Below are positions 25,901-33,007 of a stretch of DNA of 64,000 nt, in pieces. Source of the stretch: Algoriphagus aquimarinus (GTDB lineage Bacteria; Bacteroidota; Bacteroidia; Cytophagales; Cyclobacteriaceae); contig NZ_VORW01000020.1 in NCBI RefSeq assembly GCF_007997215.1, positions 17,815 through 81,814 of the forward strand. Reading direction: 5' to 3'. Made by a program: the position numbers and the translations under genes. Below the pieces are notes generated by a model. It was not told the origin of the DNA, did not search any database, and saw only the letters and a program-made list of their open reading frames with translations. Every line of letters begins with the position of its first letter. The stretch's first letter is position 1.

Positions 25901-27047
25901 GGATAAGAAGCTAATCCAGCAACTCACCGAATATGGTCAGAACCTCAGTGCAGGGGGAGTGAATGAAATCGCTATTGCCAATGTGATCGCATTGGTGATC
26001 ACCGAACTACAACAGAAGCCTGTCCCGGAAGCCTACATGGGCTATGCTTTATACGATAGTGATAGTACGCTATATGAGCAGGGAAAAGTAATCCTATCTA
26101 AAAAAGCGAGAAATAAACATGAGGAGCTTATTGAGAAAATAGCAATAAAAAAGGATGGCTATATTGAGACTTATTTGGTCAATGAAACTTCTGATGATGT
26201 GTGGTTTGATCAATTTAGGATTCTGAGTACAGGGCCGCTCATCGTCCAAGAGACGCACTATGATCCCTGGGGAGTGGAGCTTTCTGGTTTGGGGTATCAA
26301 TATGGAGGAATCAAAATAAATCCGTATTTATACAACGGCAAGGAGGCAAACGGCCACATCGGAGTGAATCTGTATGATTATGGAGCTAGGTTATATGATC
26401 CGGCAATAGGTAGATGGTTTGTATCGGATCCTATGGCGGAGAAGATGCGGAGACATTCTCCTTACAATTATGCCTTTAATAATCCGCTGAGGTATATAGA
26501 TCCAGATGGTATGGAACCATACGAGGTGATGGGTGCGGTAACTCAAGGACCACCTGATGCTGAGGATCCAACGCAGAAGAGTGTGTTGAATGGGGAGGAG
26601 AGTGCTCCTGGAAATAACTGTGAAGGATGTATGATGTTACCAGAGGTAGTTGTGGAAGCACCTAAAGTAGATAAAGCTCTGGCCATACCATTCCCTTTGT
26701 CACCAAGTCTAGGTATAAATCCTGTTACTGCTTGGGCTGGAATATCATTAGGTGCAGCTTATGTTGCATACGATGCAGGGATAAATATAGAAGCAACTAC
26801 TATTTCAATAGCTAATCTATTGCATAGATTAGGGGTTCCTGAACATGTGTTACATTCAAAGGGAGGAAGAAGAAATATTTGGCCTGATCAATACGGTACT
26901 CCACCAAAAGTTGGAGATATTGATTGGAATAAGTCAGATTCGCAATTAGCAGATAAAATATCTAACGGAGCTGGAGATAGCAAGCGTGGGCCAACTTCCC
27001 CAAATAATCAATTAAAAAAATGGTTTAGAGATAAACGTCCTAAATAA
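22929..27047 (+). CDS. Full-length exported RHS polymorphic toxin (DUF6443) with variable C-terminal tip A
   Basis: This 1372-residue protein has a signal peptide (MRKIVILLILWIVVRPVSAQ), a DUF6443-type region from about residue 115, and several YD repeats (YDANGNITTLQRV, YDANGNLTVNGDK, YDAQGVKLRQV). The RHS core is YLYNGKEANGHIGVNLYDY, then GARLYDPAIGRWFVSDPM and RYIDPDGMEP, ending near residue 1200. After the linker LPEVVVEAP come about 170 unrelated residues ending in a basic GPTSPNNQLKKWFRDKRPK. This is the classic layout of polymorphic RHS toxins: a conserved shell with an exchangeable tip. I do not recognise the activity of tip A. The candidate immunity gene starts nine bases later. Confidence 0.9.
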   Translation: MRKIVILLILWIVVRPVSAQIVSTSACVSVIPSAPSIVITTSQAVTLTANAAPSGFSYQWYDGDQTPILPSNQSLPTGTLTGSKTFYIAYRHTSSGCMTSMVPVRVNFYAEDRNWTREYTSRDTLTADFALRNSSQQASYKQTSYHDGLGRVNQQVAIQASVNGSDIITPVVYDTYGRPYRDYLPFPNNTTSQRLYRSTATDLHSSYYTAEYADSRGYADKSYEASPLNRVLQQAVPGTAWVGHELEYLEDINLAQDQVKIWTVNSSGLPVDAGFFAAGALSKAEMYNEQDQRTIEYKDKLGRLILKKVQIDAVPTAHHVGWMCTYYIYDKLGKLRVVMTPKAVEAVVTGGQSSTLTTISDGLYYLYSYDERGRMITKKIPDKGTEEMVYDLQDRLVASRDALLMAQVKWSFAKYDALGREVMTGLVAYSGARTTLQTLVNGLGSNNAVINFTSGKTGATNAGGFPRVADGGEADVLTVNYYDNYAFRKSTLTYVKPTGYHDSSTKTTGLLTGTLVKNLGNNTRYETAVYYDSQGRLIQTISDHHLAGTVRISSRYDFENKPVETITQHTTPSSYTITKGYVYNAAGALSHITHKINSGGVVTLATHTYNQLGELTSKAYPVAGDAVTSFTYNIRGWLKKINDPQVSNSASKVFAQELFYETGGTGLYWNGNIAKAEWRGQDDIKKIYNFTYDAANRIKTAQYTVPTNSVHNGRYNLGYINYDANGNITTLQRVNQQNSNIWALVDNLAYTYQNNSNKLIGVEDYQGVTTYLSKDFKDNNTAYYSYDANGNLTVNGDKEITSITYNHLNLPLTITFSGTNKKIDYWYDAQGVKLRQVNTDGATVKTLDYLGELVFENNAISYVLHEEGRAAYENSAFQYEFFVKDHLGNVRQVIRAPISGARIATMEPENAEEEEKEFKGIRESRQGAGEHNKTPGGYATAWLNAGRNRILGPSRSQEVQQGDSVELGVFGKYVDPKKIRLSPASFVRTGMDKKLIQQLTEYGQNLSAGGVNEIAIANVIALVITELQQKPVPEAYMGYALYDSDSTLYEQGKVILSKKARNKHEELIEKIAIKKDGYIETYLVNETSDDVWFDQFRILSTGPLIVQETHYDPWGVELSGLGYQYGGIKINPYLYNGKEANGHIGVNLYDYGARLYDPAIGRWFVSDPMAEKMRRHSPYNYAFNNPLRYIDPDGMEPYEVMGAVTQGPPDAEDPTQKSVLNGEESAPGNNCEGCMMLPEVVVEAPKVDKALAIPFPLSPSLGINPVTAWAGISLGAAYVAYDAGINIEATTISIANLLHRLGVPEHVLHSKGGRRNIWPDQYGTPPKVGDIDWNKSDSQLADKISNGAGDSKRGPTSPNNQLKKWFRDKRPK

Positions 27048-27055
27048 TTATAAAT

Positions 27056-27634
27056 ATGAATGCGTCAGATAAATACAGGAAATACTTAATTAGTATCCAA
27101 TTAACTGATAAAAGGTTGTTTGCAGTTTGGGGTACTGATTTGTCGGACGATGAAAGAGATAAGTTGATAATTTCCAATGCTGGAATGATTATTTGCTCGG
27201 TAGATTTTAGAGCTTTTAAAGACTATTTATTGAAAAATGTAACTTCTTTTTTTGATGTAGATAATTTGAGTAAATGGCTATTGGAGGTGGGTTCGGCTGA
27301 TCTAAGTGTTTCATATGATTTTAATAATATTCGACGTTTTATAAAAAATAAGAATAAAATTAGTGATGTTGAGAAGGGTGAGTTAATTGAAATTGTTGAT
27401 TTTTTAAATATTGCGTTAGATTATTCAACTCAGATAGATAGTATGTATTTGAATTCTAGGTTAAATGAGAGAAATGTATTAATGTTTAAAGATTATGTCT
27501 ATAATAATTTTATGTGGAATTCGGATTCAAATCAAATAGATTCTCGGATGGATAATGAATTTGATTTGAAAAAATTCCACATTCATTTACTGGAAATATT
27601 GGATTCAATTAAAGTGAGTTTACTAGAAGTATGA
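27056..27634 (+). CDS. Candidate immunity protein for RHS tip A
   Basis: This 192-residue acidic protein has no signal peptide or membrane segment (for example WGTDLSDDERDKLIISNAG and DVEKGELIEIVDFLNIALD). It is AT-rich and lies nine bases after the full-length RHS gene, the standard place for an immunity gene. No family is recognised. The lack of an export signal suggests that tip A acts in the cytoplasm, in contrast to the lipoprotein partners of the downstream cassettes; this is an inference. Confidence 0.6.
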   Translation: MNASDKYRKYLISIQLTDKRLFAVWGTDLSDDERDKLIISNAGMIICSVDFRAFKDYLLKNVTSFFDVDNLSKWLLEVGSADLSVSYDFNNIRRFIKNKNKISDVEKGELIEIVDFLNIALDYSTQIDSMYLNSRLNERNVLMFKDYVYNNFMWNSDSNQIDSRMDNEFDLKKFHIHLLEILDSIKVSLLEV

Positions 27635-27680
27635 ATTTATTGAGATCTCAGTAAAGATGTTAAATCATAATAAATCTGGT

Positions 27681-27924
27681 TTCTATGCAGAGGTAAGAGG
27701 TAGGAGGTAGAGTTTCTGAATTTGGGTTCTCAAGAAATAATTTGATTGAATCTAATTTTCCACATAACAGTCCACTAAACAATAAGAAGTTGTCTAGCCT
27801 CTATGGCTTGCGATTAAAAGGCTTTTTTGATAAAAGGAGTAGTAACATTGGAACCTTACGGTTTAGTGATTCAAGTGTGTTCGAAAACTTTTATAACACA
27901 GTATTAAAAGGAAAGGGGTTTTGA
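27681..27924 (+). pseudogene. Truncated copy of toxin tip D (cassette B)
   Basis: This segment repeats the 3' end of the toxin tip at 31887-32123, with a 7-bp insertion near the left end that breaks the frame. The last 61 codons (27742-27924) are intact and identical in protein sequence to tip D (ESNFPHNSPLNNKKLSSLYG and onward). With no core, start or linker it cannot make a working toxin, but its downstream immunity gene is intact. Confidence 0.8.
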
Positions 27925-28328
27925 AAATTAAATTATGTTCAGTTTTAATTATCCTAATTATATCAGGCTGTTCAAAGAGAATAACTTCAAATGAAGTTAT
28001 TGGAAATTGGTGGTCTATTAAGGTTGATTCAAGCTACTCTGAAACTTATGTTAATGAAGTTGAATGGGTGTATAATCATGAGGATTTTGGGCCATTTTCA
28101 TATAAATATACTTTCTATTCAGATTCAATTTGCATTGGGGTTAAAAAGTGGGCTCTAAATGTATCTGATACTAGTTTGGTGTTAAGTGACCATCAGGAAA
28201 AATTTATTTTATATAAATTACCTCTTAAGGAATCAATTTTTGAATCAAGGAAGGATAGTTTAGCCTATGAGAATTTTCAAGAAGAATTTAGGAAAAGGTA
28301 TTTGAGTAAGCTAAAAATAGAAAAATAG
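27921..28328 (+). CDS. Lipoprotein immunity candidate, copy 1 (identical to copy at 32120)
   Basis: This 135-residue protein has a lipoprotein signal ending ILIISGC. The TTG start overlaps the stop of the toxin fragment (TTGA), so start and stop share bases. The protein is identical to the one at 32120-32527, 4199 bp downstream. No family is recognised. As an orphan immunity copy beside a dead toxin fragment it could still protect against toxin D from kin. Expression is uncertain since no promoter is evident. Confidence 0.65.
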   Translation: MKIKLCSVLIILIISGCSKRITSNEVIGNWWSIKVDSSYSETYVNEVEWVYNHEDFGPFSYKYTFYSDSICIGVKKWALNVSDTSLVLSDHQEKFILYKLPLKESIFESRKDSLAYENFQEEFRKRYLSKLKIEK

Positions 28329-28382
28329 ATTAGTTATACTAGTAATTTATAATCATTAAATTTCTGTTGGACTAGCCTCCTA

Positions 28383-28577
28383 TTGGATACCCCCCATAAT
28401 TTCGACTTTCTCAGGACAGGCACGGATAAAAAACTAATCCAGCAACTTACTGAATACGGTCAGAACCTAAGCACAGTTGGGGTCAATGAAATCGCCATTG
28501 CCAATGTGATCACATTGGTGATCACCGAACTACAACAGAAACCAGTACCGGGACTATATGGGTTACGCATTGTATAG
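28383..28577 (+). pseudogene. Fragment of RHS core (cassette remnant)
   Basis: The reading GTDKKLIQQLTEYGQNLSTV continues for about 50 residues of the same core region as residues 980-1040 of the full RHS protein. It is shortened at the left and ends at VPGLYGLRIV where a palindromic element interrupts it. It has no plausible start signal and no downstream tip of its own. Confidence 0.75.
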
Positions 28578-28608
28578 CCTGTCCCAATGAGCGCAGCGAT
28601 ATCGGGAA
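28576..28608 (+). repeat. Short palindromic element type 2, copy 1
   Basis: AGCCTGTCCCAATGAGC is followed by GCAGCGATATCGGGAA, with TCCC and GGGA as hairpin ends. Related copies lie at 32776-32808 and 35653-35690, each placed where an RHS core reading frame breaks off. Confidence 0.55.
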
Positions 28609-28635
28609 TGAAGATTCTACTTTATAGAGGAATAG

Positions 28636-28682
28636 GGCTGAGCGTAAAGAAACAGCCCAGTGGACTGTTTTAGCTAAGAGCC
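28636..28682 (+). repeat. Short palindromic element type 1, copy 1
   Basis: The 47-bp hairpin has outer arms GGCT and AGCC, then CG/CG and TAA/TTA, and a central stem AACAGCCCA/TGGACTGTT with one mismatch. Copies are at 32836-32882, 33374-33420 and 35737-35783. The arrangement resembles REP-type elements mobilised by RAYT transposases; no RAYT gene is visible here. Confidence 0.6.
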
Positions 28683-28735
28683 AGGCTGTGGGTAGGAAAT
28701 CCCCACTGAGTGAAGTATAACGGTGGTAGTACCTA

Positions 28736-28783
28736 GGTGTAATTTGTAATTACACCTTCATATCCTTTAGAATTTGTAATTCT
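28736..28783 (+). repeat. Pair of small hairpins with TGT loops
   Basis: GGTGTAATT-TGT-AATTACACC (28736-28756) and AGAATT-TGT-AATTCT (28769-28783) share the same loop and inner stem. They are also present at 32936-32983 as part of the large repeat. They lie just before the core of the next cassette and are presumably a third kind of palindromic insert. Confidence 0.5.
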
Positions 28784-28909
28784 AGTCCTTTATAAGGATC
28801 AGACTAAAGCACGAAGACACCAGGCGGCTATGCCTCGGCTTGGCTGAACGCTGGAAGAAACCGTATTCTCGGCCCTTCCAGATCTCAGGAAGTACAGCAA
28901 GGAGACAGC

Positions 28910-30295
28910 GTGGAGCTTGGAGTCTTTGGCAAGTATGTCGATCCCAAAAAACTCAGACTTTCTCCTGCCAGCTTTGTACGCTCAGGAATGGATAAGAAGC
29001 TTATCCAGCAGCTCACCGAATACGGTCAGAACCTAAGCACAGTTGGGGTCAATGAAATTGCTATTGCCAATGTGATCGCATTGGTGATCACTGAACTGCA
29101 ACAGAAGCCTGTCCCGGAAGCCTACATGGGCTACGCGCTGTATGATTCAGATTCTACGCTCTACGAACAGGGAAAAGTCATCCTATCCAAAAAAGCGAGA
29201 AACAAACATGAAGAACTGATCAAAAAGATCGCTGTACCAAAGGACGGATACATAGAAACCTACTTGGTCAATGAGACTTCAGATGATGTGTGGTTTGATC
29301 AGTTTAGGATTCTCAGCACCGGACCACTTATCGTACAGGAAACCCATTACGATCCTTGGGGAGTGGAGCTTTCAGGTTTGGGTTACCAGTATGGAGGAAT
29401 TAAAGTGAATCCATATCTTTATAACGGAAAAGAGGCAAACGGCCACTTGGGAGTGAATCTATATGACTTCGGAGCCCGACTATATGACCCTGCTATCGGT
29501 AGATGGTTTGTGTCGGATCCGATGGCGGAGAAGATGCGGAGACATTCTCCTTATAATTATGCTTTCAATAATCCGCTGAGATATATTGATCCAGATGGGA
29601 TGGAGCCGTATGAGGTGATGGGAGCTGTTACTACTTCAGGTGAGAGTATGAGTCAGGAGGATGAGACTCAGAAGAGCGTAGTGAATGAGGAGGAGGTGAT
29701 GATAGATACTGGGTATGGTCAAATGGTCAGCTCAAGAGATCTTCTTGGAGGAGTTGACTATGCTGGGAACTTCGAGACTGCTAAAAATAACAAAGCAGAA
29801 TCTCCCTTTACTTTACATAGTAATAGCGTCTCATCTAAACCATTCACTGGATCAATGCGTGATAGATCAACTTATTTCGAGGGGGTCAGAGTTTATACTA
29901 CGGAGGTAGGAGATATTGGACGGGGTGCTGCAGGAACTTTACCAGGAGTAGGTATTTTTGTTAATCCTAATGATAAATTTAATAAAGACCTTTTAAGACA
30001 TGAATTTGGTCATATTTTACAAGCTAGGAAATGGGGAATGGATTTTTTTTACGGAACTATTGTTTCAGAAAGTATTAAGAGTGCAAATAGAGCTAATGAA
30101 ATTAACGACCCTTCAAAATATAATCATCATGACTCTTGGACAGAATGGACTGCTAATTTTCTTTCTTGGCATTATTTTGGAAAACCATCTAATTGGAATC
30201 CTTCTTATCAACTTTATCCAAGTAACATAAGATCTGGTTCGCTACAACCTATGCTTCCATCCAAACTTTTTATTGATCTAGAAAAAAAGAAATGA
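28910..30295 (+). CDS. Orphan RHS cassette C: core end plus zinc-metallopeptidase-like toxin tip
   Basis: This reads 461 residues from GTG 28910. Core similarity continues upstream in frame to a TAA at 28805-28807 with no ATG, so the cassette has no start or signal of its own. The core (LYNGKEANGHLGVNLYDFG to RYIDPDGMEPYEVMG) is followed by a unique tip of about 220 residues. The tip contains LLRHEFGHILQARKWG, an HExxH zinc site, and HDSWTEWTANFLSWHYFG, a plausible third-ligand segment. That points to a peptidase toxin. A lipoprotein gene follows 28 bp later as likely immunity. Probably silent until recombined onto the full RHS gene (inference). Confidence 0.78.
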   Translation: MELGVFGKYVDPKKLRLSPASFVRSGMDKKLIQQLTEYGQNLSTVGVNEIAIANVIALVITELQQKPVPEAYMGYALYDSDSTLYEQGKVILSKKARNKHEELIKKIAVPKDGYIETYLVNETSDDVWFDQFRILSTGPLIVQETHYDPWGVELSGLGYQYGGIKVNPYLYNGKEANGHLGVNLYDFGARLYDPAIGRWFVSDPMAEKMRRHSPYNYAFNNPLRYIDPDGMEPYEVMGAVTTSGESMSQEDETQKSVVNEEEVMIDTGYGQMVSSRDLLGGVDYAGNFETAKNNKAESPFTLHSNSVSSKPFTGSMRDRSTYFEGVRVYTTEVGDIGRGAAGTLPGVGIFVNPNDKFNKDLLRHEFGHILQARKWGMDFFYGTIVSESIKSANRANEINDPSKYNHHDSWTEWTANFLSWHYFGKPSNWNPSYQLYPSNIRSGSLQPMLPSKLFIDLEKKK

Positions 30296-30323
30296 TGTTA
30301 AATACCTTAAATCGAAAAAACAA

Positions 30324-30746
30324 ATGACAATTCAACTAAAAATCGCTTTAAAATTTCATTGTATGTTTTTTTTAGCTTTCTTTTTACTTTCCTGTGACTA
30401 TTATGATGGGAGGCTGGAGGTAATAAATAATAGAAATTATACTATAGCAGTTGAAACATTTTTGGATAGTATTCCTATTCACTCTGAAATAAAGCCAGAA
30501 CCTTACTATATTAGTAATCAAATTTTGCCAAACGAATCGATACGATTGATTGAACTGGGTAGTACAAGAGGTTGGTCTTCTCGAATTAACAGAAGTTATA
30601 ATCATAAGTTAAATCTATTTGTTTTTAAAATAGATTCCTTGAGAATCTATGGAATAGATTCTTTACTCACTATGGGTCTTTATGATAAATACATTTTATC
30701 AGAAATAGAATTGGACAAAAGAAACTGGAAAGTAGTTGTTAATTGA
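30324..30746 (+). CDS. Lipoprotein immunity candidate for toxin tip C
   Basis: This 140-residue protein has a lipoprotein signal ending LAFFLLSC at about residue 24. The remainder looks beta-rich (GRLEVINNRNYTIAVETFLD) with no recognised family. It lies directly behind the metallopeptidase-like tip. A membrane-anchored, periplasm-facing immunity protein would fit a toxin acting in the periplasm. Confidence 0.62.
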   Translation: MTIQLKIALKFHCMFFLAFFLLSCDYYDGRLEVINNRNYTIAVETFLDSIPIHSEIKPEPYYISNQILPNESIRLIELGSTRGWSSRINRSYNHKLNLFVFKIDSLRIYGIDSLLTMGLYDKYILSEIELDKRNWKVVVN

Positions 30747-30776
30747 ATAAGACAATATTGAATTTCCTAGGATCGA

Positions 30777-32123
30777 TTGTCTCCTGTCAGCTTCATTCGG
30801 ACAAGAATGTACAAGGAACTGATCCAGCAACTCACCGAATATGGCCAGAACCTCAGTGCCGGAGGAATCAACGAGATAGCCATTGCCAATGTGATCGTAC
30901 TGGTGATCACCGAACTGCAACAGAAACCTGTTCCTGAGGCCTATATGGGCTATGCTTTATACGACAGCGATAGCACACTTTATGAGCAGGGAAAAGTTGT
31001 CCTTTCCAAGAAGGCAAGAAACAGGCACGAGGAACTGATCAAAAAGATCGCTGTTCCAAAAGATGGTTATATAGAAACCTATCTTGTCAACGAGACCTCT
31101 GACGATGTATGGTTCGATCAGTTTAGTATACTGAGCACCGGTCCACTAATAGTTCAAGAAACCCATTATGACCCGTGGGGTGTGGAGCTTTCAGGTTTAG
31201 GGTATCAGTATGGTGGAATCAAAATAAATCCGTATTTATACTACGGCAAGGAGGCAAACGGCCACTTGGGTGTGAATCTATATGACTTCGGAGCCCGACT
31301 ATATGACCCTGCTATCGGTAGATGGTTTGTGTCGGATCCTATGGCGGAGAAGATGCGGAGACATTCACCTTATAATTATGCTTTCAATAATCCGCTGAGG
31401 TATATTGATCCAGATGGGATGGAACCATACGAGGTGATGGGAACCGTCACTACTTCTGGAGAAAGTGAGAGCCAGGAGGACGAAATACAAACTGATGCTT
31501 CAAATGGCATGTTTGAGTTTGTTAAAGGAGGATATGGAGAGTTAATCGAGAGAGGTAGTGTAATTACCACAGGAGGCACTTATGATAAGGATGGTAGAGC
31601 GATTAATCCATCACAGACAGTTTCAGTAGATTTTGAAGGTGGTAGCAATATTTCAGTTACGACTAAAAGAGGACCTAGAAATGATCAGGATGGACTACAA
31701 GCTTTAGCAAATATGTTTGCAAATGCCAAAGCAGGAGATAATTTGAGTGATTTCTTAGATTTTGATTTTTTCAATGATTTTAAAAAAGTTAGTGATCTAG
31801 GTGGAGGATTCAGGAATGAGGGAAAAATAAACAATACAACTATAAATATTTTTACAGGCACAAATATTATTTTTAATAGATTTGTTTTCTATGCAGAGGG
31901 AAGAGGTAGAGGTTCTGAATTTGGGTTTTCAAGAAATAATTTGATTGAATCTAATTTTCCACATAACAGTCCACTAAACAATAAGAAGTTGTCTAGCCTC
32001 TATGGCTTGCGATTAAAAGGCTTTTTTGATAAAAGGAGTAGTAACATTGGAACCTTACGGTTTAGTGATTCAAGTGTGTTCGAAAACTTTTATAACACAG
32101 TATTAAAAGGAAAGGGGTTTTGA
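30777..32123 (+). CDS. Orphan RHS cassette D: core end plus unknown toxin tip
   Basis: This reads 448 residues from a TTG at 30777 that has no strong start context; homology to the RHS core begins right there (SPVSFIRTRMYKELIQQLTE). The core ends at YIDPDGMEPYEVMG. The tip (about 225 residues) includes VSVDFEGGSNISVTTKRGPR, DFLDFDFFNDFKKVSDLGGG and ESNFPHNSPLNNKKLSSLYG; no activity is recognised. Its last 80 residues are the segment duplicated at 27681-27924. The stop overlaps the TTG start of the lipoprotein gene. Confidence 0.75.
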   Translation: MSPVSFIRTRMYKELIQQLTEYGQNLSAGGINEIAIANVIVLVITELQQKPVPEAYMGYALYDSDSTLYEQGKVVLSKKARNRHEELIKKIAVPKDGYIETYLVNETSDDVWFDQFSILSTGPLIVQETHYDPWGVELSGLGYQYGGIKINPYLYYGKEANGHLGVNLYDFGARLYDPAIGRWFVSDPMAEKMRRHSPYNYAFNNPLRYIDPDGMEPYEVMGTVTTSGESESQEDEIQTDASNGMFEFVKGGYGELIERGSVITTGGTYDKDGRAINPSQTVSVDFEGGSNISVTTKRGPRNDQDGLQALANMFANAKAGDNLSDFLDFDFFNDFKKVSDLGGGFRNEGKINNTTINIFTGTNIIFNRFVFYAEGRGRGSEFGFSRNNLIESNFPHNSPLNNKKLSSLYGLRLKGFFDKRSSNIGTLRFSDSSVFENFYNTVLKGKGF

Positions 32124-32527
32124 AAATTAAATTATGTTCAGTTTTAATTATCCTAATTATATCAGGCTGTTCAAAGAGAATAACTTCAAATGAAGTTATT
32201 GGAAATTGGTGGTCTATTAAGGTTGATTCAAGCTACTCTGAAACTTATGTTAATGAAGTTGAATGGGTGTATAATCATGAGGATTTTGGGCCATTTTCAT
32301 ATAAATATACTTTCTATTCAGATTCAATTTGCATTGGGGTTAAAAAGTGGGCTCTAAATGTATCTGATACTAGTTTGGTGTTAAGTGACCATCAGGAAAA
32401 ATTTATTTTATATAAATTACCTCTTAAGGAATCAATTTTTGAATCAAGGAAGGATAGTTTAGCCTATGAGAATTTTCAAGAAGAATTTAGGAAAAGGTAT
32501 TTGAGTAAGCTAAAAATAGAAAAATAG
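32120..32527 (+). CDS. Lipoprotein immunity candidate for toxin tip D, copy 2
   Basis: This 135-residue protein is identical to the protein encoded at 27921-28328. The TTG start overlaps the toxin stop. The signal peptide ends ILIISGC, and a beta-rich domain follows (WWSIKVDSSYSETYVNEVEW, FSYKYTFYSDSICIGVKKWA). The direct overlap with the toxin gene supports a toxin-immunity pair. No family recognised. Confidence 0.68.
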   Translation: MKIKLCSVLIILIISGCSKRITSNEVIGNWWSIKVDSSYSETYVNEVEWVYNHEDFGPFSYKYTFYSDSICIGVKKWALNVSDTSLVLSDHQEKFILYKLPLKESIFESRKDSLAYENFQEEFRKRYLSKLKIEK

Positions 32528-32581
32528 ATTAGTTATACTAGTAATTTATAATCATTAAATTTCTGTTGGACTAGCCTCCTA

Positions 32582-32776
32582 TTGGATACCCCCCATAATT
32601 TCGACTTTCTCAGGACAGGCACGGATAAAAAACTAATCCAGCAACTTACTGAATACGGTCAGAACCTAAGCACAGTTGGGGTCAATGAAATCGCCATTGC
32701 CAATGTGATCACATTGGTGATCACCGAACTACAACAGAAACCAGTACCGGGACTATATGGGTTACGCATTGTTATA
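32582..32776 (+). pseudogene. Fragment of RHS core, second copy
   Basis: Second copy of the core fragment at 28383-28577 (GTDKKLIQQLTEYGQNLSTV and onward), inside the large repeat. One extra T near 32772 changes the reading after it. No start, linker or tip. Confidence 0.75.
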
Positions 32777-33007
32777 GCCTGTCCCAATGAGCGCAGCGAT
32801 ATCGGGAATGAAGATTCTACTTTATAGAGGAATAGGGCTGAGCGTAAAGAAACAGCCCAGTGGACTGTTTTAGCTAAGAGCCAGGCTGTGGGTAGGAAAT
32901 CCCCACTGAGTGAAGTATAACGGTGGTAGTACCTAGGTGTAATTTGTAATTACACCTTCATATCCTTTAGAATTTGTAATTCTAGTCCTTTATAAGGATC
33001 AGACTAA

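Larger units (their letters stand above)
27681..28867 (+). repeat. Large direct repeat, copy 1
   Basis: About 1.19 kb is nearly identical to 31887-33067. The differences I see are a 7-bp insertion near the left end, a single T missing near 28573, and few substitutions. The repeat includes the toxin D tail, its lipoprotein gene, a decayed core fragment, palindromic elements and the start of the next cassette core. Beyond 28867 the two copies drop to ordinary core-to-core similarity with many synonymous changes. Confidence 0.85.
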
